DNA from: Streptomyces pacificus
GTDB taxonomy: Bacteria; Actinomycetota; Actinomycetes; Streptomycetales; Streptomycetaceae
Assembly: GCF_011766325.1 (NCBI RefSeq)
Contig: NZ_BLLG01000002.1
Location: forward strand, 1-64,000
Direction: 5' to 3'
Length of the DNA: 64,000 bases
Part shown: positions 37,334 to 45,462 of the stretch, in pieces
Layout of the letters: every line of letters starts with the position of its first letter
Numbering within the stretch: the stretch's first letter is position 1
Made by a program: the position numbers and the translations under genes
The notes under the pieces: generated by a model
Seen by the model: only the letters and a program-made list of their open reading frames with translations
Databases searched by the model: none
Told to the model about the DNA's origin: nothing

Positions 37334-38086
37334 CTAGGCACTAGGTGTTTCGCCGGAAAGCAGCTCCACGACCGCCTCGCTGTGCTCGGCGAGGAAGAAG
37401 TGGCCTCCGGGAAACACCCGCAGCCGGAACGGACCCGTTGTCCGCTCCTCCCAGCCGGCAGCCTCCCCGACCGTGGTCTTGGGGTCGCGATCTCCGGTGA
37501 GGGCCGTGACCGGGCACGTCAGCGGCGGTCCCGGGAGATAGCGGTAGGTCTCGGCGGCACGGTAGTCGCCGCGGATCGCGGGCAGCACCATGCGGACCAG
37601 TTCCTCGTCGTCGAAGACGCGCGAATCGGTGCCGGCCAGCCGGCGCACCTCGGCGATCACACCCGCGTCGTCGAGGCGGTGCACCTTCTCGTCGTGGGGG
37701 TACTGCGGCGCGCGGCGCCCCGAGACGAAGAGGTGCGCCACGTCCGACGACCCGGCCTGCAGCGCGGTCGCGACCTCGAACGCCACCGAGGCCCCCATGC
37801 TGTGGCCGAAGAGCACCAGTGGACGGTCGCGCAGCGGGGCGACCACCTCGGTGATGCGCCGGGCCAGGACACGCACGTCGTCGACGAGGGGCTCGCCTCT
37901 GCGGTCCTGGCGGCCGGGGTACTGCACCGCCAGCACCTCTGCGCGCGGCGCCAGGGCGGTGGCGAGGGGCATGTACCAGCTGGCCGCACCACCGGCATGC
38001 GGGAAGCACACCACGCGTGGCGCGGCGCCTTGGGGCGCGTCGTGGAAACGGCGCAGCCAGAGATCGGTATCCGATACAGGGAGCAT
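37334..38086 (-). CDS. Type II (editing) thioesterase
   Basis: A 250-residue alpha/beta hydrolase of the stand-alone thioesterase family that removes wrong acyl groups from polyketide carrier proteins. Visible features are CFPHAGG near 27-33, the nucleophile Ser96 in GHSMG, an acid in DRDPKTT and the histidine in GGHFFLAEH. ATG at 38086 is preceded by a weak CGGGA; longer frames upstream look non-coding. It resembles NysE, AmphE and PimI and probably marks the right edge of the polyene cluster, because the genes beyond it have no usual polyene role. Gmd follows after 68 bases, so the two may be co-transcribed. Confidence 0.93.
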   Translation of the reverse strand: MLPVSDTDLWLRRFHDAPQGAAPRVVCFPHAGGAASWYMPLATALAPRAEVLAVQYPGRQDRRGEPLVDDVRVLARRITEVVAPLRDRPLVLFGHSMGASVAFEVATALQAGSSDVAHLFVSGRRAPQYPHDEKVHRLDDAGVIAEVRRLAGTDSRVFDDEELVRMVLPAIRGDYRAAETYRYLPGPPLTCPVTALTGDRDPKTTVGEAAGWEERTTGPFRLRVFPGGHFFLAEHSEAVVELLSGETPSA

Positions 38087-38665
38087 GTTCCCGGATCCAA
38101 TCAGCACCGGGCCGAGGAAAGCCCTAGTTGTCCGCGGACCGGCCGCCCGTGAGCGGGTCCCTGGCACCCGGCTCGCGCCCTCCCTCCCGCCGGCCGCTCC
38201 CGGCATCCGCCGCGACCGCCGCGCGCCCTCGGCGACACCTCCCGATCAACGAGCCGGGCGCACGGTCGGCAGCCCGGATCCGGCCGCTCCCGGCGATCAG
38301 GGGATCGCCCGCGCGGGGGCGCACCGGAGGGGACCGGCGCGGACGGTGCACCCGCCGCCCCGGGCGCCGGCGCCCGGTCCGGTGCCGTCAGCGGTGCCGG
38401 AGTAGGGCCGGTCGGGCCGGTCGGGCCGGTCGGGCCGGTCGGGCCGGTCCCAAAGTGCCCGGATCGCCACCGACTTGTCCCTGACATGCCGTCACCAAGG
38501 CTTCCACGCTCAGTGTCGTCACCGTAATGAAACATTTTGCAACCTAGCGGTAACCCGCTGCCCTGTGCGACCTTTTGCGACGCCACCGGCCGGTGTCCAT
38601 CCCCAACCCCCACCCACGCCGCTCCCGCACGGGACGCGGTGTGGCCGAACGCTGGAGACAGCCCT
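38087..38665. promoter_or_regulatory. Divergent region between thioesterase and esterase genes
   Basis: No credible gene in 579 bases. At about 38408-38452 a 10-mer GGTCGGGCCG is repeated in tandem almost five times. Around 38521-38560 the DNA becomes AT-richer and holds a small palindrome AGCGG-TAAC-CCGCT (38546-38559), about 105 bases before the esterase start; this is the best candidate promoter or operator for that gene. Confidence 0.5.
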
Positions 38666-39337
38666 ATGAAGCGCTCCGTTCGCACCGTGGCTCTCGCCGC
38701 CGCGGCCGCCGCCGTCACCCCCCTCATCTCGGCGTCGCCGGCACAGGCCGACACCCGCAACCCGGTCATCTTCGTCCACGGTCTGAGCAGTTCGTCCAGC
38801 ACCTGGAACACCTGGGTGGGCAAGTTCAAGGCCGACGGCTACGACTCCTCGGAGCTGTTCACCTGGTCCTACAACTGGAAGCAGTCGAACAAGACCACCG
38901 CGTCCCAACTCGCCACCAAGGTCGCACAGGTACGCGCCGCGACCGGCGCGGAGAAGGTCGACATCGTCACCCACTCCATGGGGGCCCTCAACGCCCGCTG
39001 GTACGTCAAGTTCAACGGCGGCACCTCCTACGTCGACGACTTCGTCTCGGTGGCCGGTGTCAACCACGGCACGGACATCAGCGCCCTGTGCGCCTTCTAC
39101 ACCTCCTGCTGGGAGATGGTCCTCGGCAGCAGCTTCCTCAAGACCCTGAACTCCGGGGACGAGACCCCCGGCAACGTCGACTACCTGGCGCTGTACTCGA
39201 CGTGCGACGCCCTGATCAACCCGGACTCGTCGGCGAAGCTGAACGGCGCGACGAACGTGTCCGTCGGCTGCATCGGCCACAACAGCATGAACGACAACGC
39301 GAGCAACTACACCAAGGTGCGCGACTTCATCGCCTGA
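38666..39337 (+). CDS. Secreted lipase/esterase, alpha/beta hydrolase
   Basis: A 223-residue protein with a signal peptide (KR near the N terminus, an Ala-rich core, cleavage expected after SPAQA near residue 28). The mature protein starts with the oxyanion-hole segment VIFVHGLSSSS. The nucleophile is Ser104 in THSMG, where Thr replaces the usual first Gly of GxSxG; this variant is common among small actinobacterial secreted esterases. Several cysteines (SCWE, STCD, VGCIG) suggest disulfides. A C-terminal GCIGHNSM holds the likely catalytic histidine. ATG at 38666 follows GGAGA by 8 bases. It is a single gene with strong hairpins downstream. Substrate unknown. Confidence 0.9.
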   Translation: MKRSVRTVALAAAAAAVTPLISASPAQADTRNPVIFVHGLSSSSSTWNTWVGKFKADGYDSSELFTWSYNWKQSNKTTASQLATKVAQVRAATGAEKVDIVTHSMGALNARWYVKFNGGTSYVDDFVSVAGVNHGTDISALCAFYTSCWEMVLGSSFLKTLNSGDETPGNVDYLALYSTCDALINPDSSAKLNGATNVSVGCIGHNSMNDNASNYTKVRDFIA

Positions 39338-39526
39338 GCCGGGTTCCCCGCGGGCGCCGCCCCACCGCGTCCGCCGGGGCGCATGGACGTCCGCTCCGGG
39401 AGGGGTGGGGGCGGCCTGGTCCCAGGCACCGGAACCGCCGCCCGTCCCCTTCGCGGCTCCGGGTGCCGGCACCTCCACCGGTCCACCGGGGTGCCTCCCG
39501 GGCTCGGGAGCCCTCACCGACGAGGC

Positions 39527-39566
39527 GGCCGCCCACGGGGCCCCGGCATGGGCCCCGTGGGCGGCC
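39527..39566. terminator. Hairpin with 17-bp perfect stem
   Basis: The arms at 39527-39543 and 39550-39566 are perfectly complementary around a 6-base loop. It lies downstream of the esterase gene in the 316-base convergent gap 39338-39653, which has no credible gene. Confidence 0.75.
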
Positions 39567-39601
39567 CGTCGACGAGGGCGGCCTCGTGCCCTTCCCCCTC
39601 T

Positions 39602-39637
39602 GCCGTCCCCTCCGCCCCGCGGGGCGGAGGGGACGGC
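39602..39637. terminator. 36-bp perfect palindrome, likely bidirectional terminator
   Basis: Both 18-base arms match exactly with no spacer (GCCGTCCCCTCCGCCCCG and its complement). It ends 16 bases from the stop of the convergent TetR gene. Confidence 0.75.
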
Positions 39638-39653
39638 GATCACGGGCAGGCGG

Positions 39654-40367
39654 CTACACGGTCGGGGATCCGGGCGGTCCGCAGACCGCCCCGGCCACCG
39701 ACGGCGTCGTGAAGAGCCCGGCCAGGGTGTCGCTGCCCGGGGTGGCCGAGGGGTCGGGCAGCCGTCCGAGCGCGGCGGCACCGAAGACCACCAAGGACGC
39801 CGTGTTCGCGGCGTAGGTGTCCAGGTCGTGCGGCCACATCTCGGGCGGCTGCGGTGCGAGCAGGGCCACCGCTCCGTGAAGTCCGGCGCAGAGAGCGCGA
39901 GTCAGCTCTCCCACGTCGCCGCGCAGAGCGCCGGCCGCGACACACGGCTCGACCGCCTCGGCGAGGTAGCGGAAGCAGTCCGCGGCCACCTGCCGGCTGG
40001 CCTCGGTGGCACGGCCGTTCATGACGAGGCGGTACCGCAGGGGGTGCTCGAGTCCGAAGGCGATGTAGGTGACGCAGCGGCGATGGAGCGCAGAGAACGG
40101 GTCGTCGACATCGGAGGCGGCATCGCTCATACACCGGCCCAGTTCGTCCCAGACGCCCAGGCACACGGCGTGCAGCAGTTCGAGTCTGCTCGCGAAGTGC
40201 AGATACACCGAGGGCGTGGTCACCCCCACCGCGGCGGCCACCCCGCGTACGGTCACCGCGTCCTCCCCCTCGGCGTCCAGGATCCGTTCCGCGGCCGCGA
40301 GGAGTTCGGTGCGCAGCCGCGCCCCCTCCCCGGGCCGTGCCCGCTTGCGCCCGCCGGCGCGGGTCAC
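39654..40367 (-). CDS. TetR-family regulator coupled to the zinc dehydrogenase
   Basis: A 237-residue regulator. The N-terminal helix-turn-helix reads AVTVRGVAAAVGVTTPSVYLHF (about residues 37-58 in two segments), preceded by a basic leader RKRARPGEG. The C-terminal domain has the WHG-type fold suggested by YIAFGLEHPLRYRLVM. The GTG start overlaps the stop of the dehydrogenase gene (GTGA), so translation is coupled and the pair forms one unit. It probably represses that unit in response to the dehydrogenase substrate or product; this is inference. Confidence 0.9.
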   Translation of the reverse strand: MTRAGGRKRARPGEGARLRTELLAAAERILDAEGEDAVTVRGVAAAVGVTTPSVYLHFASRLELLHAVCLGVWDELGRCMSDAASDVDDPFSALHRRCVTYIAFGLEHPLRYRLVMNGRATEASRQVAADCFRYLAEAVEPCVAAGALRGDVGELTRALCAGLHGAVALLAPQPPEMWPHDLDTYAANTASLVVFGAAALGRLPDPSATPGSDTLAGLFTTPSVAGAVCGPPGSPTV

Positions 40368-41383
40368 GGGCGGCTCCCGACGAACACCGGCTTGCCCGCG
40401 GGAGGGTCGAGCAGGACATCGGGCGCGTCGTCGTAGTCGTAGGTGGCGATGAGCGGGCTCGGGTCGAGGGTTTTGGAGTCGATCAACCGCAGGACCTCCG
40501 GGGCGAAGGGGGTGATGTGCGGAGGCCCCGTCACGAAGGTGACGCCGCTGGAGTAGAGCTCCAGGTAGGGCAGCGCGGGTTCGGCGAAGAACACCGACCG
40601 GGACACGCAGGTCCCGCCGGGCCGGGCGGAGACCAGGGCGCAGCGCAGTCCCTTCGGGTGGGCCGAGGCGTCCACGGTCAGGTCGTAGATTCCCGGGATC
40701 CGCTCGGAGTAGGAGTCGATCAGCGTCGTCCTGGCACCCAACGCGGCCGCCTTCTCCACGGATCGGGGGTCGCGGTCCACATAGTGCACCGCGGTGCTGC
40801 CCAGTGCCGTGCAGGCGAGGACCGTCAGCAGCCCGAACGTGGGTGTGCCCCCGACGACCAGCACGCCGGCGTCCGGATCGGCCTGGAGGGTGGGGCTGAC
40901 CGCGCGGTGGGCGTCGACCAGATTGTCCGAACAGGACGCCGCCAGCACCGGGTCCAGGCCGGGCGGCAGCGGTACGAGGCTGTGCCCGGCCCACGGCACG
41001 CGGACCAGCTCGTCGAAGAGCCCTCCCCAGGAACCGCCGGCGGGGGTGCCGTAACTCGCGAAGGGGGGCACGGCGCTGCACGCGCCCGGCATCGACCGGC
41101 TGCACTCCGGACACACACCGCAGTTGATGTGGCAGGGGATGACGACCCGGTCTCCCGGACTCAGGCCGCTGACGTCGCTGCCGACGTCCACGACCTCGCC
41201 GACCGCCTCGTGCCCCAGGGCGTAGGGCGGTTCGAGCGGGCTCGCATGCACCAGATGGCGGTCCAGATCGCATACGGCGGAGGCGATGGGACGTACGAGC
41301 GCGTCCGTGGCCTCCCGCAGCGAGACGGGCGGCAGGTCCCTCCATTCGACCCGCCGCGGACCCAGCACAGTCAGACTTCGCAT
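40364..41383 (-). CDS. Zinc-dependent alcohol dehydrogenase-like oxidoreductase (MDR superfamily)
   Basis: A 339-residue medium-chain dehydrogenase. Catalytic zinc ligands are Cys38 (AVCDLDRH) and His58-Glu59 (GHE); the structural zinc site is Cys88, Cys91, Cys94 and Cys102. The nucleotide-binding turn is GGTPTFG, a variant of GxGxxG. Full family length. The best match by eye is to threonine or glutathione-independent formaldehyde-type dehydrogenases, but I cannot name the substrate. ATG at 41383 has no strong ribosome site; GTG at 41392 would add three residues. The coupled TetR gene overlaps its stop by 4 bases. Confidence 0.9.
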   Translation of the reverse strand: MRSLTVLGPRRVEWRDLPPVSLREATDALVRPIASAVCDLDRHLVHASPLEPPYALGHEAVGEVVDVGSDVSGLSPGDRVVIPCHINCGVCPECSRSMPGACSAVPPFASYGTPAGGSWGGLFDELVRVPWAGHSLVPLPPGLDPVLAASCSDNLVDAHRAVSPTLQADPDAGVLVVGGTPTFGLLTVLACTALGSTAVHYVDRDPRSVEKAAALGARTTLIDSYSERIPGIYDLTVDASAHPKGLRCALVSARPGGTCVSRSVFFAEPALPYLELYSSGVTFVTGPPHITPFAPEVLRLIDSKTLDPSPLIATYDYDDAPDVLLDPPAGKPVFVGSRP

Positions 41384-41847
41384 CGCGATCACCCGAGCCC
41401 TTCGGCAGCAGCGGGGCACCGCCCCGTCCCATGGCACGCCGCGCTCCCGCCGACGGGCGGGGCGCGGTCGCCGATGACTAGGTTGACATGTCAGGTTGAC
41501 GGTGACAAGTAGCGCGCCGCCGAAACCCACCGGGAGTGCGGGCCGCACCGCGCAGGACCCCGGGGGGGAAGACCCTGCGCACTTCGCGCCCCGGATCCCG
41601 CCCGCGCCCGGCGACCCGCGGCAGCGGGAGCGCCCCACCGGCTCCGGGCGGTCCCCGGGTGGCCCCCGGGTGCCGCCCGGCCCTTTGGTACCCTCTGGTG
41701 GTCCGTCCCGAGGGGGCCCGTCCATAGCCGGCGGCTCCGAGGCCCGCACCTCCCCCACCGGTGGACAGCCGGGAGAATCACCGGTCCCGGCGTTCGCCCG
41801 AGCGTCCGGCCGGGGCGGTTACGACTCAGGGAGAGAAGGGAGCGGCC
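41384..41847. promoter_or_regulatory. Upstream region of the dehydrogenase-TetR unit
   Basis: The gap before the small reading frame at 41848 is proline-rich in translation and shows no family features. At 41480-41510 there is a cluster of TTGAC/GTCA elements, including the palindrome TGACATGTCA, about 100 bases upstream of the dehydrogenase start: a plausible operator for the coupled TetR protein. Confidence 0.4.
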
Positions 41848-41925
41848 GTGTTCCGCGACGGCGCAGCACTGCCCACCCGGGAGCCGTCGGACTCTCCGCG
41901 GGATCTGCCGGGGAAGCTGGGCTGA
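41848..41925 (+). CDS. Possible 25-codon gene or gene remnant ending KLG
   Basis: A GTG preceded by GGAGAGAAGGGAG opens a 25-codon frame that ends in KLG three bases before the TetR start. The DJ-1 homologue upstream of the other TetR copy also ends KLG and meets its TetR gene in the same way; only the last 12 or so bases are shared. It may be the tail of a lost gene, a leader peptide, or chance. Confidence 0.3.
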   Translation: MFRDGAALPTREPSDSPRDLPGKLG

Positions 41926-42519
41926 CGTATGGACGCCGACCGGCTCTCCGAAGTCCTCGATGCCACCTACGCCTGCCTGGTCCGGCACGGAGTACGGCGC
42001 ACCACGATGGACGACATCGCCTCCGCGATGGGAGTGTCCCGGTCCGCGGTCTACCAATACGTCCGCAACAAAGACGACGCCTTCCGCAAGCTCGCCGAAC
42101 GCCTCCACACCCAGGCACTCCAGCGCGCCCGGCAGGCAGCAGCCGAGGACGCCCCCGACGCCCACCGCATCCGGGGCGTCCTCGCCGCCAAACACGACCT
42201 GGCCCTCCAACTCATCGGCGACTCACCCCACACCGCCGAACTCATGGACGCCAAAGCCCGACTCTTCGCCGAGACCTGCTCCACCTTCACCACCGAGCTA
42301 CGCACCCTGCTCACCGACCTGTTCACCCAAGCCGGCACCACCGACCCCACACGAGCCACCGAAGCAGCCGACATCTGCCTCGCCCTCGTCATCGGACTCG
42401 AGACCGCCCCCGACAGCCGCCGCCTCCTCCCCCGCGCCACGGACGCCCTCATCACCGGCCTCCTCCAGCAGACCGCCCCGCACCCTCCCCCCGAACCGGA
42501 CGACAAGAACCCCGGACCC
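41914..42519 (+). repeat. Inverted repeat, left arm (about 606 bp)
   Basis: Runs from GAAGCTGGGCTGACGTATG, just upstream of the TetR start, to GACAAGAACCCCGGACCC near its end. It matches the reverse complement of 44176-44781 with one mismatch found by eye. Outside these limits the sequences diverge at once. Confidence 0.92.
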
Positions 42520-42546
42520 TCCGGGGCCCTCACCGCCCGGGCGTAG
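41929..42546 (+). CDS. TetR-family regulator, copy A of an inverted pair
   Basis: A 205-residue regulator. The helix-turn-helix spans about residues 23-47 (TTMDDIASAMGVSRSAVYQY), followed by an all-helical ligand domain. From its start to DDKNPGP (residue about 197) it is identical in protein to copy B at 44134-44763; at DNA level I find one silent difference (GAG/GAA in GLETAP). Only the last eight residues differ (SGALTARA). It is convergent with the MFS exporter and is preceded by a short frame ending KLG. The likely target is the exporter or its own promoter. The whole gene is one arm of the inverted repeat. Confidence 0.92.
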   Translation: MDADRLSEVLDATYACLVRHGVRRTTMDDIASAMGVSRSAVYQYVRNKDDAFRKLAERLHTQALQRARQAAAEDAPDAHRIRGVLAAKHDLALQLIGDSPHTAELMDAKARLFAETCSTFTTELRTLLTDLFTQAGTTDPTRATEAADICLALVIGLETAPDSRRLLPRATDALITGLLQQTAPHPPPEPDDKNPGPSGALTARA

Positions 42547-42566
42547 CAGGGGCACGGCGTGCGGCC

Positions 42567-42594
42567 TCCGCCCGGCCCGGTGGCGCCGGGCGGA
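42567..42594. terminator. Hairpin between TetR copy A and the MFS gene
   Basis: A 10-bp perfect stem TCCGCCCGGC with an 8-base loop, 20 bases after the TetR stop and between convergent genes. Confidence 0.6.
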
Positions 42595-42641
42595 CGGGCA
42601 GAAGGTCCGGGAGACCGAGGGCCTGAAGCCCCTGGGGCGCT

Positions 42642-43940
42642 TCAGCCGATGCAGGAACGTTCCGTGCCGGCGGCCGCCGGGGATGCGATGGCCGAACCGG
42701 TGCGGTGTGCGGGGGTACGGCGGTCGGCGAGGAGGCCCGCGAGGGCGAGGACGGCGAGCGCGATGACCGCTGCACCGTATCGGGCCGCCGTGGCCGGCAG
42801 GTCTCCGGAGCGCACGACGGCCGCGCCGCCGAGCACCGCCGGTAGGCCCATGCCGAGGTAGGACACGGTGTGGAGCAGGGACAGTACGCCTGCCCGCTCA
42901 CCCGACGCCGCCAGGGGGACGACCATGCGGATGCCGCCGTGCAGTCCGCCGCCGAAGCCGATCCCGGCGATGCCTGTGCCGATGAGGAATCCCGCTGTCC
43001 AGCCTGCGGTGGTCGAGGCGATGGTGATCGCCGTCCCGGTGATCACGGCGATGACCGCGGTGCGGAGTACGACAAGGGCCGGCAGACCGCGGAGCAGCAG
43101 GACGGAGACGGCGGCGGCGGCCGCGAGCGTGAACAGGCTCAGCCCGCGGTAGACGGCCGAGTCGGAGTGAGCCAGTCGGGTGGTGAGGGCCGGCCCGAGT
43201 GAGCCGTGGAAGCCGGCGAGCGCCCAGACCGCGAGCAGCACCGGAGCGGTGATCGCGACGGGGCGCAGAAGATGCCGCGGAAGCGCCGGCCGGGGCACAA
43301 GGGACGCGAGTGCGCCCGGTTTGGGGCGCACGGTCTCCGGCAGGAGGAGAACACCGACCGCTTGCAGCGCGAAGACGGCGAGGAGCAGCACGTAGACCAG
43401 ATGACCGGGGGCCGGCAGGTACTGGACGATCAGGGCGGAGGCCAGGGAGCCGGTGGCGGTGCCTGCGAGCGGGGCGACGGCATTGGCGAGGGTGCCCTTG
43501 GGCCGGTCGACGTCCACCATGGCCGCGCCGACGGCCGCCATCGCGCTGCCGGTGGACAGGCCTTGGATGATCCGGGCGACGAGCAGGGCCGTCACGTTTC
43601 CGGCGGAGGCGAAGACGAGCATGGCGATGGCCTGGCCGCCCAGCGCCGCCCACAGCACGGGGCGCCGCCCGAGGTGGTCGGAGACTTTCCCGAACACGAG
43701 CAGTGCGGCGAGGACGGCGATGGCGTAGGCACCGAAGACCACGGTGGTGGTGAGCGGAGTGAATCCCCATTGGGCCTGGTAGTGGGCGTACAGCGGGGTA
43801 GGTGCGCTGGACGCCGCCAGGAAGGACACGATGATCGAGGCCAGCAGGACCAGGGACGCGGTGTTCGGGAGCCGGCGGGGGCCGGGCGCCTGAGTGGGGG
43901 ACTCGGTGAGGACGCCGGGGACGCGGGTGGGGCTCTTCAT
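42642..43940 (-). CDS. MFS drug-type exporter lying between two identical TetR genes
   Basis: A 432-residue transporter with about twelve membrane helices. The loop between helices 2 and 3 has the MFS signature GKVSDHLGRRPVL, and LLVARIIQGLSTGSAM follows. The family suggests proton-driven export of a small molecule, substrate unknown. It lies on the strand of the DJ-1 and TetR-B genes and 193 bases downstream of TetR-B, so all three may form one unit. The segment between the repeat arms, which contains this whole gene, could invert by recombination. ATG at 43940 is the first methionine before the N-terminal tail; no strong ribosome site is visible. Confidence 0.92.
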   Translation of the reverse strand: MKSPTRVPGVLTESPTQAPGPRRLPNTASLVLLASIIVSFLAASSAPTPLYAHYQAQWGFTPLTTTVVFGAYAIAVLAALLVFGKVSDHLGRRPVLWAALGGQAIAMLVFASAGNVTALLVARIIQGLSTGSAMAAVGAAMVDVDRPKGTLANAVAPLAGTATGSLASALIVQYLPAPGHLVYVLLLAVFALQAVGVLLLPETVRPKPGALASLVPRPALPRHLLRPVAITAPVLLAVWALAGFHGSLGPALTTRLAHSDSAVYRGLSLFTLAAAAAVSVLLLRGLPALVVLRTAVIAVITGTAITIASTTAGWTAGFLIGTGIAGIGFGGGLHGGIRMVVPLAASGERAGVLSLLHTVSYLGMGLPAVLGGAAVVRSGDLPATAARYGAAVIALAVLALAGLLADRRTPAHRTGSAIASPAAAGTERSCIG

Positions 43941-44133
43941 GGCAGCGGCTCCAGGCGGGCATTGGCACGGGTGGGGCCCTGCCGACGGGCGGTTGGGATG
44001 GGCGGGCGGGCGCGTCGCAGGTGCCTGGCGGGGGTTCCGGGTCAGGGCCTGCGGTACCCGGCGGAGGGTGCGTCTCGACGTGGCGGGGCGTTCGACGCGG
44101 CCGGGCGTGTGGGTGGCGGGCCGGTCGCTCCGG

Positions 44134-44763
44134 TCAGTGGGCGGCCGCATGCGGACGGGCGCCGCTCCCGGCGGGTCCGGGGTTCTTGTCGTCCGGTTCG
44201 GGGGGAGGGTGCGGGGCGGTCTGCTGGAGGAGGCCGGTGATGAGGGCGTCCGTGGCGCGGGGGAGGAGGCGGCGGCTGTCGGGGGCGGTTTCGAGTCCGA
44301 TGACGAGGGCGAGGCAGATGTCGGCTGCTTCGGTGGCTCGTGTGGGGTCGGTGGTGCCGGCTTGGGTGAACAGGTCGGTGAGCAGGGTGCGTAGCTCGGT
44401 GGTGAAGGTGGAGCAGGTCTCGGCGAAGAGTCGGGCTTTGGCGTCCATGAGTTCGGCGGTGTGGGGTGAGTCGCCGATGAGTTGGAGGGCCAGGTCGTGT
44501 TTGGCGGCGAGGACGCCCCGGATGCGGTGGGCGTCGGGGGCGTCCTCGGCTGCTGCCTGCCGGGCGCGCTGGAGTGCCTGGGTGTGGAGGCGTTCGGCGA
44601 GCTTGCGGAAGGCGTCGTCTTTGTTGCGGACGTATTGGTAGACCGCGGACCGGGACACTCCCATCGCGGAGGCGATGTCGTCCATCGTGGTGCGCCGTAC
44701 TCCGTGCCGGACCAGGCAGGCGTAGGTGGCATCGAGGACTTCGGAGAGCCGGTCGGCGTCCAT
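44134..44763 (-). CDS. TetR-family regulator, copy B of an inverted pair
   Basis: A 209-residue regulator, identical to copy A over its first 197 or so residues but ending AGSGARPHAAAH. The ATG lies three bases after the stop of the DJ-1 gene, so it is probably translated from the same message. The tail difference falls exactly where the repeat ends, as expected if a recombination breakpoint lies inside the gene. Which copy is ancestral is uncertain; the tighter operon context favours copy B. Confidence 0.92.
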   Translation of the reverse strand: MDADRLSEVLDATYACLVRHGVRRTTMDDIASAMGVSRSAVYQYVRNKDDAFRKLAERLHTQALQRARQAAAEDAPDAHRIRGVLAAKHDLALQLIGDSPHTAELMDAKARLFAETCSTFTTELRTLLTDLFTQAGTTDPTRATEAADICLALVIGLETAPDSRRLLPRATDALITGLLQQTAPHPPPEPDDKNPGPAGSGARPHAAAH

Positions 44764-44781
44764 ACGTCAGCCCAGCTTCTT
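44176..44781 (-). repeat. Inverted repeat, right arm (about 606 bp)
   Basis: Reverse complement of 41914-42519, including the last 12 or so bases of the DJ-1 gene. The spacer between the arms is about 1656 bases and contains the MFS gene. Confidence 0.92.
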
Positions 44782-45462
44782 CAACAGTTCCCGCGCGGCG
44801 TCGAGGGAGGAGGCGGGGTTCTGGCCGGTGACCAGGTTGCGGTCGACGACCACGTTCGGCGCCCAGGCGTCGCCTTCCTGGAAGTGCGCGCCGATCCCGG
44901 TCAGCCGGTCCTGGAGCAGCCAGACGGCCTTGTCGGCGAATCCGGCCTGCTCCTCCTCGACATTGGTGAAGCCGGTCACCCGGAAACCGGTGAAGACGTT
45001 GGTGCCGTGCTCGTCGACGGCGGGGAGCATCGCGGCCGGGCCGTGGCACACGATGCCCAGCGGCTTGGCCGACCGCATGGCGGACACCAGCAGGTGGGCG
45101 GAGTCCTTGTCAACCGCCAGGTCCTCCATCGGGCCGTGGCCGCCGGGGTAGTAGACGGCCGCGTAGTCGTCCAGGGCGACGTCCTCGATGCGGATCGGGT
45201 TCTGCAGCTGGGCGATGCCGGCGAGCCGCTGCCGGAACCTGTCGGCACTCTCCTGCCCACCCGCCATCTCGGGGGTGAGGCTGCGCTGGTCCACGGTCGG
45301 GATCACGCCGCCCGGCGTGGCGACGGTGATCTCGTGCCCTGCGGCCGTGAACTCGTCGAAGGGGGCCACGACCTCCTCGGCCCAGTAGCCGGTCGGGTGC
45401 TTCGAGCCGTCCTTGAGGGTCCAGTACTGGGCCCCGCTCACAACAAAAAGGATCTTCGACAT
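44767..45462 (-). CDS. DJ-1/PfpI-family protein (Hsp31-like glyoxalase/amidotransferase fold)
   Basis: A 231-residue protein with the class I glutamine amidotransferase-like fold. The nucleophile is Cys139 with His140 in IVCHGPAAML, and YYPGGHGPMEDL (104-115) is the usual glycine-rich turn. Length and YWAEEVVAPFDEF (26-38) point to the Hsp31-type branch, whose members act as glutathione-independent glyoxalases or chaperones against reactive aldehydes. ATG at 45462 follows GAGGAAGG by 6 bases; an earlier in-frame ATG at 45537 would add 25 unlikely residues. TetR-B starts three bases after its stop. The AT-richer stretch at 45510-45540 is the likely promoter. Confidence 0.92.
   Translation of the reverse strand: MSKILFVVSGAQYWTLKDGSKHPTGYWAEEVVAPFDEFTAAGHEITVATPGGVIPTVDQRSLTPEMAGGQESADRFRQRLAGIAQLQNPIRIEDVALDDYAAVYYPGGHGPMEDLAVDKDSAHLLVSAMRSAKPLGIVCHGPAAMLPAVDEHGTNVFTGFRVTGFTNVEEEQAGFADKAVWLLQDRLTGIGAHFQEGDAWAPNVVVDRNLVTGQNPASSLDAARELLKKLG

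Noticed and set aside
40364..41758. Longer start for the zinc dehydrogenase (45 kDa form)
   Set aside because: The extra N-terminal residues are Arg/Gly/Pro-rich and do not fit the family; MRSLTVLGP at 41383 is the normal start.
41496..41928. Proline-rich frame upstream of TetR-A considered as a gene
   Set aside because: Composition is that of random GC-rich sequence, there is no ribosome site, and the frame runs into the TetR gene out of register.
42620..42650. Inverted CTGAAGC/GCTTCAG at the MFS stop considered as its terminator
   Set aside because: Stem is only 7 bp and overlaps the stop codon; the 10-bp hairpin at 42567-42594 is the better candidate.
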